A stretch of 64,000 bases of DNA from Plantactinospora sp. KBS50 (GTDB lineage: Bacteria > Actinomycetota > Actinomycetes > Mycobacteriales > Micromonosporaceae). Under the pieces are notes generated by a model. It was not told the origin of the DNA and did no database searches. It worked only from the letters and a program-made list of their open reading frames with translations. How positions within the stretch are numbered: the first letter of the stretch is position 1; each line of letters starts with the position of its first letter. The DNA lies in contig NZ_CP022961.1 in the NCBI RefSeq assembly GCF_002285795.1, positions 5,770,001 through 5,834,000 on the forward strand, given 5' to 3'. Made by a program: the position numbers and the translations under genes. Of this stretch, positions 1 through 10,759 are shown piece by piece.

Positions 1-972
1 GGCGCCGGTGTCACGGTGGCGGTCATCGACACGGGCGTCGACCCGCATCCCGACCTGCGCGGCAACCTGCTACCGGGCCGGGACGCCTTTCCAGGCGGGA
101 CAGGCATGGGTCAGATCGACGCCGACAACCACGGAACGGAAATTGCGGGACTCATCGCAGCCCACGGCCAAGGGAACGGGCGAGGGGCGTTGGGCATCGC
201 GCCGGAGGCGAAACTGCTACCGGTGCGCTACGCGGTTCGGCCCGGCACCAGCGATACCGATGCCGAGGCGGTCGCCGCAGGCATCGAATGGGCCACCAAC
301 AAGGGGTCCAAGGTGATAAACCTTTCCTTAGGCGGTGGTGCAGGGCGGCAGGAAATCGACGCGATCCAAAGAGCAATCGACAAGGACACGGTGATCGTCG
401 CGAGCGTTGGAAACGAGCCCCAATCGCTGGGAGTAGCGTTTCCAGCTACCTTGACAGGAGTGTTAGCTGTAGGCGCCACAAACCGACAGAGCCTGCGAGC
501 GGCCTTTTCTGCGACGGGACCCGAGTTGGACATCGTCGCACCGGGCGTTGACATGTACAGCACGAGCACTGGCGGGAAATACGGGAAATCGTCCGGCACG
601 TCGGACGCTACGGCGATCGTGGCCGGGGCCGCCGCGCTGGTGCGGAGCCGCTTCCCGGACCTGTCGGCGGCCGAGGTCGTGCACCGGCTCACCGCGACCG
701 CGATCGACAGGGGACCGCCGGGGCGGGACGACGAGTACGGGTATGGCGAACTCGACCTGGTCGCGGCGCTCACCGCCGACGTACCCCCGTTGACGCCGAG
801 CCCGAGCCCGACGGGGCCCGGCGCCGGCCCGACCGCGCCGGATTCGCCGCCTCCGGGCGCGGCTCCCGAGCATCGCGGCCCGCTCACGGCCGTGATGGTG
901 GGCCTGGCGGCGCTGTTCGCGGTGGTGGTCGTGGTGCTGCTGCTGGCGCCGCACCTGCGACGCCGGCCGTAG
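1..972 (+). CDS. mycP: Type VII secretion-associated serine protease (mycosin), 5' end cut by window
   Basis: This is a subtilisin-like (S8) protease truncated at its N-terminus by the window edge; frame 1 is open from base 1. The catalytic triad is visible: Asp in VAVIDTGVD near the start, His in NHGTEIAGLIA, and Ser in SGTSDATAIVAGAAALV. A Pro/Ser-rich linker (about residues 263-290 of the visible part) leads to one C-terminal membrane helix followed by an Arg-rich end (HLRRRP). This layout, a protease domain outside the membrane with a C-terminal anchor, is that of mycosins, which stabilise ESX/type VII secretion machines and process their substrates. No other ESX gene follows downstream, so any ESX locus would lie to the left of the window. 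The next gene is unrelated. The family call is firm; the ESX link is inferred from the C-terminal anchor. Confidence 0.85.
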   Translation, partial: GAGVTVAVIDTGVDPHPDLRGNLLPGRDAFPGGTGMGQIDADNHGTEIAGLIAAHGQGNGRGALGIAPEAKLLPVRYAVRPGTSDTDAEAVAAGIEWATNKGSKVINLSLGGGAGRQEIDAIQRAIDKDTVIVASVGNEPQSLGVAFPATLTGVLAVGATNRQSLRAAFSATGPELDIVAPGVDMYSTSTGGKYGKSSGTSDATAIVAGAAALVRSRFPDLSAAEVVHRLTATAIDRGPPGRDDEYGYGELDLVAALTADVPPLTPSPSPTGPGAGPTAPDSPPPGAAPEHRGPLTAVMVGLAALFAVVVVVLLLAPHLRRRP

Positions 973-1093
973 GGCCGGACCGGCTGACCGCGCCGGATCG
1001 GCCACCCAGCATGATCGACACGACGTCCGGACCGGGATGCGCCGCCCGTGGGCCGTTAATGATCGTGGCGGCCGTCGTCGGTATGGTGTGCCG

Positions 1094-1837
1094 GTGTCGA
1101 CCGCCAATCCGTTGCGTTTTGTCCTCGCTTCCGCCAGTCCGGCCCGCCGCAAGCTGCTACAGGCGGCCGGCATCGAGCCGTACGTGCTGGTCAGTGGGGT
1201 CGACGAGACGCAGGTTGTCGCGGAGCAGCCCGACCGGCTCTGCCTCCAGTTGGCCCGGCTGAAGGCCGAGGCGGTGGTCGGGCGGCTGGCGTCGGGGATC
1301 GACGGCGGCGCGGCCGGGCCGGGCGCCGAGGGCGGTCCCGTGGTCGCCGGCGTGCCGCACCGGACCGGATACTCCGGGGTCGGCGGCCCGCCGGCCGGCG
1401 CCGACCTGCTGTACCGGACGCTGGTGCTGGGCTGCGACTCGGTGCTGGCCTTCGACGGCCAGGTGCTCGGCAAGCCGGCCGACGCCGTCGAGGCGGCCCA
1501 CCGGTGGTACGCGATGCGCGGGCGCAGCGGCGTGCTTTACACCGGACACTGCCTGATCGATCCGGCCGGCGCCCGGGTTCAGGCGGTGGCCGCCACCACG
1601 GTGCACTTCGCCAACCTGGACGACGCGGAGATCGCCGCGTACGTGGCGACCGGCGAGCCGCTCGCGGTGGCCGGGGCGTTCACCATCGACGGCCTCGGCG
1701 GGCCGTTCATCGAACGCATCGAGGGAGATCACGGCACTGTCGTCGGGCTGTCGCTGCCGCTGCTGCGTGACCTGCTGGCGGGCCTGGGCGTACGGATCAC
1801 CGACCTGTGGGCCGGGGGCGCGCCCGACGCCGGTTAG
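1094..1837 (+). CDS. maf: Maf family nucleoside triphosphate pyrophosphatase
   Basis: Maf proteins hydrolyse non-canonical or pyrimidine NTPs to NMP and pyrophosphate (house-cleaning enzymes). The N-terminal substrate loop LASASPARRKLL, the central GCDSVLAFDGQVLGKP block and the C-terminal block with IEGDHGTVVGLSLP are all present. I place the start at GTG 1094 (VSTANPLRF), directly before the conserved beta strand, rather than at an upstream ATG at 1037 that adds a non-conserved Arg-rich stretch. The protein (247 aa) is longer than the usual 190-210 aa because of a Gly/Ala/Pro-rich insertion at about residues 72-112, between the first helices and the catalytic GCDS block. It stands alone, 15 bases before the next gene on the same strand. 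Substrate class (dTTP/UTP or m7GTP type) cannot be told from reading. Confidence 0.9.
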   Translation: MSTANPLRFVLASASPARRKLLQAAGIEPYVLVSGVDETQVVAEQPDRLCLQLARLKAEAVVGRLASGIDGGAAGPGAEGGPVVAGVPHRTGYSGVGGPPAGADLLYRTLVLGCDSVLAFDGQVLGKPADAVEAAHRWYAMRGRSGVLYTGHCLIDPAGARVQAVAATTVHFANLDDAEIAAYVATGEPLAVAGAFTIDGLGGPFIERIEGDHGTVVGLSLPLLRDLLAGLGVRITDLWAGGAPDAG

Positions 1838-1852
1838 CGCTACCGTCCGGTT

Positions 1853-2506
1853 ATGAGCACCCGATCCGTACCGGTCACCGACGAACTGCACGACTATCTC
1901 GTAGCGCACGGGTCGCCGCCGGACGAGGTGGCCAGCGACCTGTACGCGGAGACCCGCAGGATCCTGCCGGCGGACGCCGAGATGCAGGTGGCCCCGGAGC
2001 AGGCCGCGCTGCTCACCCTGCTGACCCGGCTGGTCGGCGCGCGCAACGCCGTCGAGGTCGGCACGTTCACCGGTACGTCCGCGCTGGCGATCGCCCGCGG
2101 CCTGCCGCCGGACGGCCGGCTGATCTGCTGCGACGTCTCCGAGGAGTACACCTCCATCGCCCGACGGTTCTGGCGGCGGGCCGGTGTCGAGGACCGGATC
2201 GACCTGCGGATCGCCCCGGCCGTGCAGACGCTGCGGGCGCTGCCCACCGAACCGCACCTGGACCTGGCCTTCATCGACGCGGACAAGACCGGCTATCCGA
2301 CGTACTGGGCCGAACTCGTGCCGCGGATGCGACCCGGTGGCCTGATCGGCGTGGACAACGTGTTCCGCAACGGCCGGGTGCTGTCACCGGTCAGCGAAGC
2401 CGACCGGGTGGTCGCCGACTTCAACGCCGCGGTGGCCGCGGACGACCGGGTCGAGGTGGTCATGCTTCCGCTCGCCGACGGGATGACGCTGGCCCGCCGC
2501 CGCTGA
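1853..2506 (+). CDS. SAM-dependent O-methyltransferase (caffeoyl-CoA/catechol type)
   Basis: This 217-aa protein is a complete class I O-methyltransferase of the small COMT/CCoAOMT family. The SAM-binding glycine motif is VEVGTFTGTSALAIA (about residues 65-79), followed by the acidic ribose-binding strand LICCDVSEEY. The metal-binding motif LAFIDADKTGY and the later GVDNVF segment correspond to the Asp/Asp-Asn residues that hold the divalent cation and the catechol-like hydroxyl. Members methylate catechols or other vicinal diols in a Mg2+-dependent way; the natural substrate here is unknown. It follows maf by 15 bases and may share its transcript, but there is no functional link between the two. 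Confidence 0.88.
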   Translation: MSTRSVPVTDELHDYLVAHGSPPDEVASDLYAETRRILPADAEMQVAPEQAALLTLLTRLVGARNAVEVGTFTGTSALAIARGLPPDGRLICCDVSEEYTSIARRFWRRAGVEDRIDLRIAPAVQTLRALPTEPHLDLAFIDADKTGYPTYWAELVPRMRPGGLIGVDNVFRNGRVLSPVSEADRVVADFNAAVAADDRVEVVMLPLADGMTLARRR

Positions 2507-2551
2507 CCCGCCCCGCCACCGCGGGGGCGCGGGGGACGCGGTGCGGGCGGA

Positions 2552-3925
2552 TCAGGCTGGGGCGGGGGCGAACAGTTCGCGGCGCAGCCGCACCGCCAGC
2601 AGGACGGCCGCGGCGATGAAGAGCGGCAGCAGCAGGAACGCGAGATGCGGACCGACCCCGTCGGCCACCCAGCCGAGGACCACCGGGGCGATCCCGAAGC
2701 CCACCGCCACCGAGTACGACGAGTAGCCGGCCGCCCGGTCCGCCTGGTCACCGGCGGCGGCCAGGGCGATCGAGATGGCCAACGGGTAGTGCAGCGAGTT
2801 GCCCATGCCCAGCACGAGCAGGCCGACCACGGCGGGTACCGCCGCGGGCGCGGTCCAGAAGATGGTGAACCCGGCGCCGGAGAGGGCAAACGCGGCGAGC
2901 AGCAGCGGGATCGGGGCGACCCGCAGCGCGATGCGGCCGCCGACGACCCGGCCGAGGAACATGCCGGCGACGATCGCGGCCAGCGCGGCCGAGGCGGCAC
3001 CCGCCGACATGCCGGCCGAGGTACGCAGTTCCAGCGCGGCCCACAGCGACAGGCAGACCTCGATGGATCCGGTGACCGACAGCAGCACCCAGGCGGTCCA
3101 GTAGGCGGGGGGCAGCCGCCCGAATCCCGGCCGGGCCGGCACGGCACCAGCAGGGCCAACGGCATCGGCGGGAGCCGGCACGGCACCGGCGGGACCGGCC
3201 GGCACGGGACCAGCAGGCACGGGACCGGCCGGCACGGGACCAGCCGGCACGGGACCAGCCGGCACGGGACCAGCAGGGCCAGGCGGCAGGGCACCAGCAG
3301 ACCCAGCCGGCGTGGAACGAGCGGGTACCGGGCCGGCGGAACCAGCCTGCGGCGCACCGGCGGATCGGGCCGGTGTCCGGAAGACCACCGCGCCGAGGGC
3401 GAGCAACGCTATGAGGCCGATCTCGACGGCGAGTGCCGGCCGCCAGCCGCGGCCGGCGCTCACGGTGAGCCCGACGACGATCGGGGCCAGGACACCCATT
3501 CCGGCACAGGCGGCATTGGCCTCGCTGATCGCCGCGGGGGCGGCCGGCCCGTGCCGCCCGGCGAGGGTGGCGTTGACGCCGCTGACCAGGAGCATGCCGA
3601 AGGTGGCGGCGACGACCACCGCGCTCAGGGTGGCGGGCAGCGGCCGGAACGCGCACAGCCCAGCGACGCCGAGCGCCACGCCGGCCAGCCCGAGCCAGGC
3701 GGCCCGGCCGCGGCCCAGCCACCGGGCCAGCGGCGGGAAGAGGAAGCCGCCCGCGAGTGAGCCGACGGCGATGGCGGTGCTGTGCAGCCCGGCGACGGCC
3801 GCGGTCGTGCCCTGCTCGTCGCGCAGCAGCGGCACGACGGGACCGAACCCGTAGAGGAAGAATCCCCAGACGCCGAGTTGGCCGTAGCTCACCCAGGTTG
3901 TCCGGTCATGAACGAGGCGGGGCAC
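2552..3925 (-). CDS. Major facilitator superfamily transporter with repeat-containing central loop
   Basis: A 457-aa membrane protein with about twelve hydrophobic segments. The two halves begin with WVSYGQLGVWGFFLYGFGP and YWTAWVLLSVTGSIEVC, as in sugar or drug MFS permeases. The first half keeps a cytoplasmic-loop basic stretch (FPPLARWLGRGRAAWLG). The central cytoplasmic loop, normally 30-40 residues, is expanded to about 80 residues by a Pro/Ala/Gly/Val repeat encoded by a 15-bp minisatellite (see repeat at 3201-3275). The start is GTG 3925 (VPRLVHDRTTWV). Its neighbours are convergent or unrelated, so the substrate cannot be inferred. Confidence 0.82.
   Translation of the reverse strand: MPRLVHDRTTWVSYGQLGVWGFFLYGFGPVVPLLRDEQGTTAAVAGLHSTAIAVGSLAGGFLFPPLARWLGRGRAAWLGLAGVALGVAGLCAFRPLPATLSAVVVAATFGMLLVSGVNATLAGRHGPAAPAAISEANAACAGMGVLAPIVVGLTVSAGRGWRPALAVEIGLIALLALGAVVFRTPARSAGAPQAGSAGPVPARSTPAGSAGALPPGPAGPVPAGPVPAGPVPAGPVPAGPVPAGPAGAVPAPADAVGPAGAVPARPGFGRLPPAYWTAWVLLSVTGSIEVCLSLWAALELRTSAGMSAGAASAALAAIVAGMFLGRVVGGRIALRVAPIPLLLAAFALSGAGFTIFWTAPAAVPAVVGLLVLGMGNSLHYPLAISIALAAAGDQADRAAGYSSYSVAVGFGIAPVVLGWVADGVGPHLAFLLLPLFIAAAVLLAVRLRRELFAPAPA
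3201..3275. repeat. 15-bp minisatellite inside the MFS gene
   Basis: Five head-to-tail 15-bp units of the form GGCACGGGACCAGCC (variants at one or two positions) lie inside the MFS gene. They encode PAGPV repeats in the central cytoplasmic loop. Because the unit is a multiple of three, copy-number change would lengthen or shorten the loop without breaking the frame. Degenerate copies extend on both sides (about 3130-3330). Confidence 0.9.
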
Positions 3926-4166
3926 GCCCCTTACGCTACAAGCGCTCGGAGCGTACGGCGCCGGGCTGAGAGGCAGCTCTCGTCCGGTGGGACCGTGCGG
4001 AACGCCTGGCCGGACGGCAGCCGCGCCGCGCCGCAGAACTCACCTGCACAGCGGCAACCGCACAGCGCGCCCGCACAGCGGCGACCGCACTTCCGGCGGG
4101 AGGTCCGCGGCGCGGGCGACACCCGGGCAACGCCACGGGGGCGGCGGTGGCCTCCGCCGCCCATCC

Positions 4167-4931
4167 TCAACGGACGCTGCGGGCGAACTCCCGGGCCGCC
4201 CAGACCACCGCGAGCAGGGCGATCACGCCGATCACGGTGAGGCCCTGCCACACGGAGTCGTCGCCGATGTTGCCGGCGAACAGCGCCCGGGCGCCGTCCA
4301 CGGCCCAGGAGAACGGGTTCCAGTCGGCGATCCGGCGCAGCCAGCCGGGGGCGAACGCCAGCGGCAGCAGGATGCCGGAGAGCAGCAGTACCGGCTGGGC
4401 CACCGTGTTCATCATGGGCGCGAGCGCGTCCTCGCTCTTCACCCGCAGCGCCACCCCGTAGGACAGGGTGGAGGTCATCAGCGCGATCAACGCCAGCAGC
4501 AGGTACGCCAGCAGCAGGTCGCCGATCTGCACCCGCAGCCCGAAGGCGAGTGCCAGCACCGTGATCAGCACGGCCTGGAACAGCAGCGAGACCACGTCCC
4601 GCAGCGAACGGCCGAGCAGCAGGGCGAACCGGCTGACCGGGGTCACCCGGGACCGCTCGATCACCCCGGCGCGCAGCTCGGCGATCAGGCCGAAGCCCTG
4701 GAACAGGCCGCCGAAGATGGCCAGCAGGACCAGCAGTCCGGGCACGAAGATCCGGTACGTCTCGGCGTTGGTGGTGGCGCCGAGCGGCGCGAGCGCCGGT
4801 TTCAGCAGCGGGGCGAAGAGCAGCAGGTACATCACCGGTTGGAAGATGCCGACGAAGACCCACACGGGGTTGCGCAGCAGCAGCATGATCTGCCGCTCGA
4901 AGATCAGCCAGGTGTCGCGGGCGAGTTTCAT
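4167..4931 (-). CDS. ABC-2 type transporter permease (DrrB-like)
   Basis: A 254-aa integral membrane protein with six hydrophobic segments. It starts MKLARDTWLIFERQ, a typical short cytoplasmic N-terminus for DrrB-type exporters, followed by NPVWVFVGIFQPVMYLLLF. The ABC2 signature region (SRVTPVSRFALLLGRSLRD) lies in the middle. It is the permease partner of the ATPase just upstream (4946-5902; 14 bases apart), with which it would form an exporter for a drug or lipid. The family exports anthracyclines in producers, but most chromosomal homologues have unknown substrates. Expression is probably under the PadR regulator encoded upstream. Confidence 0.87.
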   Translation of the reverse strand: MKLARDTWLIFERQIMLLLRNPVWVFVGIFQPVMYLLLFAPLLKPALAPLGATTNAETYRIFVPGLLVLLAIFGGLFQGFGLIAELRAGVIERSRVTPVSRFALLLGRSLRDVVSLLFQAVLITVLALAFGLRVQIGDLLLAYLLLALIALMTSTLSYGVALRVKSEDALAPMMNTVAQPVLLLSGILLPLAFAPGWLRRIADWNPFSWAVDGARALFAGNIGDDSVWQGLTVIGVIALLAVVWAAREFARSVR

Positions 4932-4945
4932 CTCGTTGTCGCCTC

Positions 4946-5902
4946 TCAGCTTTCCCGCAGCGAGCGGCCGGTCTTGGTGAGGAACACGTCGTCCAGGCTG
5001 GGCCGGTGCAGGCCGATGGTGGCCAGGGCGATACCCGCGCCGTCGAGGGTGCGCAGGATCTGCGGGATGGCCACGGCGCCGTCGTCGACGTACAGCTTCA
5101 GGCCGCCGTCGTCCGGGGTTTCCAGCTTGGTGACGTACGGCTGGGTGTCCAGCGCCTCGGCGGCGCGGGCCACCGGGCCCTCGATGCCGACCTCGACGAT
5201 GTCGCCGGAGATCTCGCGCTTGAGTGCGGCGGGCGTCCCCTCGGCGACGATCTCGCCGTTGTCCATGATCGCAATCCGGTCGCAGAGCGCGTCGGCCTCG
5301 TCCAGGTAGTGCGTGGTGATGAAGACCGTCATGCCCTCGGAGCGCAGCCGGCGGATCTCGTCCCACATGTGCGCCCGGCTCTGCGGGTCCAGCCCGGTCG
5401 TGGGCTCGTCCAGGAAGACCACCCGGGGTTCGTGGATGATGCCGAGGGCGATGTCGACCCGGCGGCGCTGACCGCCGGAGTAGGTCTTGCACTTGCGGTC
5501 GGCGTACTCGGTGAGCTGGAACGCGGCGAGCGCCTCGGCGGCCCGCTGCCGCGCCCGGGACCGGTCCAGCCCGTAGAGCCGCGCCTGGAGCACGAGTTCC
5601 TCGCGGGCGGTGGACTCGTCCCAGGTGCTGCCGCCCTGCGCCACGTACCCGATCCGGCGCCGCACCTGCGCGGGCTCGGTCCGCAGGTTGGCACCGGCGA
5701 TGGTCGCCTCGCCGCCGTCCGGCTCGATGAGCGTGGCCAGCATCCGCAGCGTGGTGGTCTTGCCCGCGCCGTTCGGCCCGAGGAACCCGAAGATCTCCCC
5801 CTCGTCGACCCGAAGGTCCACGCCCCGGACCGCGTCGACGGACTTCTTCTCCCTGCCCTGTCGGGAGCGGAACGACTTCCGCAGCCCGATCGTCTCGATC
5901 AT
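4946..5902 (-). CDS. ABC transporter ATP-binding protein (DrrA-like)
   Basis: A 318-aa ATPase: Walker A GPNGAGKTTT (about residues 43-52), signature SGGQRRRVDIA, Walker B VVFLDEPTTGLD, and an H-loop in VFITTHYLDEAD. The roughly 100-residue C-terminal extension (DIVEVGIEGPVARAAEALDTQ onward) is the DrrA-type regulatory tail. I chose ATG 5902 (MIETIGLRKSF) because it is preceded by GGAG at a good distance; the longer frame upstream is a compositional extension. It is the first gene of a two-gene operon with the permease and is transcribed away from padR, in the same direction. The promoter with an overlapping PadR-type operator is at 6019-6058. Confidence 0.9.
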   Translation of the reverse strand: MIETIGLRKSFRSRQGREKKSVDAVRGVDLRVDEGEIFGFLGPNGAGKTTTLRMLATLIEPDGGEATIAGANLRTEPAQVRRRIGYVAQGGSTWDESTAREELVLQARLYGLDRSRARQRAAEALAAFQLTEYADRKCKTYSGGQRRRVDIALGIIHEPRVVFLDEPTTGLDPQSRAHMWDEIRRLRSEGMTVFITTHYLDEADALCDRIAIMDNGEIVAEGTPAALKREISGDIVEVGIEGPVARAAEALDTQPYVTKLETPDDGGLKLYVDDGAVAIPQILRTLDGAGIALATIGLHRPSLDDVFLTKTGRSLRES

Positions 5903-6018
5903 CTCTGCTCCCGATCGGCCGGACCGGGTGCCGCCGGCCCCCTCGTGTGGCCGGCGGCACCCGGCCGCGTCTCCCCCGGGGGCCGCGCCAACCGGCGCAA
6001 ACCCCAACCCCGAGCGGA

Positions 6019-6058
6019 AGGCTAACGCGATATAGCTTCTATGGTCAAGGTTGATTAT
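6019..6058 (-). promoter_or_regulatory. Promoter with PadR-type operator in front of the DrrAB-like operon
   Basis: On the minus strand TTGACC (6048-6043) and TAGCCT (6024-6019) are 18 bases apart and form a good sigma70-type promoter for the ABC operon. The dyad ATGGTCAAGGTTGATTAT (6041-6058; symmetric core TCAA-N2-TTGA) covers the -35 element and touches the padR stop codon. A closely related dyad lies before padR at 6739-6756, so PadR is the likely repressor. Confidence 0.6.
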
Positions 6059-6726
6059 TACGCTTCTTCCGCGCCGCCAGCACCGCCGCCAGCACCGTCA
6101 CCACCAGCGCCGCCGCCGGCGTCGGGCTCGACCATGGCGCGCCACCGCTCCCAACCCTCACCCGGAGGCATCTCAACAGGCAGGTACGACACTCCCCGCT
6201 CGATCCGGTCCGCGATCCGCTCGCACCAGGCGGCCTCGACCTCACCCCGGGCGACCCACAGCTCCGTCATCCAGGCAACATTCACAGGCTTGGATCTGAT
6301 CCAGGATGACTCGGCGGCGGCCTGGACCGAGGCCACGTTGGCCGCGATGAGCCGGGCCCGGTTGCGCAACGCGGCCACGGCCTCCTCGCGGGGCAGCGCC
6401 GACAGGAAGGAGAACGCCGACATGAACGGGTCCGGCTGCTGGTGCAGCCCCCACCACAGGTCCCGGAGCATCCCCTCGAAGGCGTCCCGGCCCTTGTCGG
6501 TGATCTCGTACGTGGTCCGCGCCGGACGGGATCCCACCTGCTCGGTGGCGACCTCCCGGAGCAGTTCCTCCCCGGTCATCTTGCGCAGCGCGTGGTAGAT
6601 CGACCCCGGCTGGACGTTGGCCCACTTGTCGGCGCCCCAGCTCAGCAACTCCCGCCGGACGTCGTAGCCGTGCACCGGCTGCATCCAGGAGACCAGGCCG
6701 AGGATCATCATTCGGGTTGGTGACAC
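6058..6726 (-). CDS. PadR family transcriptional regulator
   Basis: A PadR winged-helix repressor with its two-domain (Vir_act_alpha_C) architecture. The N-terminal wHTH contains MILGLVSWMQPVHGYDVRRE and the typical PGSIYHALRKM recognition segment; the C-terminal half is helical (EEAVAALRNRARLIAANVA) and ends in a Gly/Ala-rich tail. Length from GTG 6726 is 222 aa. That start (VSPTRMMILGL) places the operator dyad at 6739-6756 just upstream; a GTG at 6768 would put the dyad inside the coding sequence and adds non-conserved residues. An ATG at 6711 is also possible. PadR proteins commonly control adjacent drug-efflux pumps and are released by the drug, which fits the DrrAB-like operon downstream. 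Confidence 0.87.
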   Translation of the reverse strand: MSPTRMMILGLVSWMQPVHGYDVRRELLSWGADKWANVQPGSIYHALRKMTGEELLREVATEQVGSRPARTTYEITDKGRDAFEGMLRDLWWGLHQQPDPFMSAFSFLSALPREEAVAALRNRARLIAANVASVQAAAESSWIRSKPVNVAWMTELWVARGEVEAAWCERIADRIERGVSYLPVEMPPGEGWERWRAMVEPDAGGGAGGDGAGGGAGGAEEA

Positions 6727-6738
6727 GACCCAAGCGTA

Positions 6739-6756
6739 ATAGCCAAGTTTGACTAT
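6739..6756 (-). promoter_or_regulatory. PadR autoregulatory operator
   Basis: The minus-strand sequence ATAGTCAAACTTGGCTAT is a near-perfect palindrome (ATAG-N-CAA-N2-TTG-N-CTAT) 12 bases before the padR GTG. With its flank it matches the 6041-6058 site over 20 of 25 aligned positions, including a shared AAGCGTAATA block. Confidence 0.6.
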
Positions 6757-6826
6757 GCCGGAGCCCACACCGAGGGATCGTTAAGTTGATCATCGTCGCC
6801 GATACACTCCGGCGGTAACCTCCGGT

Positions 6827-6858
6827 CCACGAAGACCACCGCCCACGAAGACCACCGC
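6827..6858. repeat. Two 16-bp direct repeats upstream of the carboxylase gene
   Basis: CCACGAAGACCACCGC occurs twice in tandem in the leader region of the biotin carboxylase gene. The 210-base gap between padR and this gene otherwise shows only a possible -10 (TACACT at 6803-6808). Confidence 0.7.
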
Positions 6859-6937
6859 CGACGAAACCGTCGCCGACGCGGTGGTCGCCCCGCCCGACCC
6901 GACGAGCCTCACCTGAGGAAAGAGGGGAACCGCCGCC

Positions 6938-10142
<3,205 letters not shown>

Positions 10143-10261
10143 GCCGCCCGCGGCAGCACCCGGTCCGGCCCGGTCCCGGGCTGGACCGGGTCCGCGCCGC
10201 CGGCGGACGTCCCCGGGAAAATAGTTTTGGCCCCTAACGGTCAGGAGGCTAACATGTCGCC

Positions 10262-10759
10262 GTGGATCCGGTACGCCTCGACGACATCCCGCTGGGCCGG
10301 CTGGTGCACGTGGCCGGCCGGCTCGTGGGGCAGCGCTGGAGCGCCCACCTCGCCGAGCGGCACGGGCTGACCCCGGCCGGGATGCAGGTGCTGTTCGCGC
10401 TGGCCCGGCACGGAGAGGCCGGCCACCGTGAGATCGCCGAGCGCTGCTTCGTCCGGCCGGCGACGCTCACCGGGATCGTGGACACCCTGGAGCGGGGTGG
10501 TCTCGTCACCCGCCGCCGGGATCCGGCCGACCGGCGGACCGTGCGGCTGGCGCTCACCGAGAGCGGCGACCGGCAGGTCCGGGAGCTGTTCGAGATGGTC
10601 CATCGCCGGGATCCACTGACGTCCGTCGACGCCGACCCGGCGAACGCGGCGGTGATCCGCCGGTTCCTGCTCGAACTCATCGCAACCATGTCTGACGGGG
10701 AGGACAACGGGTTGAGCCAGGCAGACCACCAACGGGCCCCGGGAGGCGGCCGATGCTGA
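10262..10759 (+). CDS. MarR family transcriptional regulator
   Basis: A 165-aa winged-helix regulator. The recognition region HREIAERCFVRPATLTGIVD and the wing with the conserved DPADRR motif (RRRDPADRRTVRLALTESG) are diagnostic for MarR. The GTG at 10262 is used; an ATG at 10254 closer to the AGGAGG motif is out of frame and soon stops. The upstream region has a possible -10 (TAGTTT, 10222-10227) and two CTAAC repeats around the ribosome site that could be operator half-sites. Its stop overlaps the start of the ABC exporter gene by 7 bases, so it probably represses this exporter operon and responds to an exported compound. Confidence 0.9.
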   Translation: MDPVRLDDIPLGRLVHVAGRLVGQRWSAHLAERHGLTPAGMQVLFALARHGEAGHREIAERCFVRPATLTGIVDTLERGGLVTRRRDPADRRTVRLALTESGDRQVRELFEMVHRRDPLTSVDADPANAAVIRRFLLELIATMSDGEDNGLSQADHQRAPGGGRC

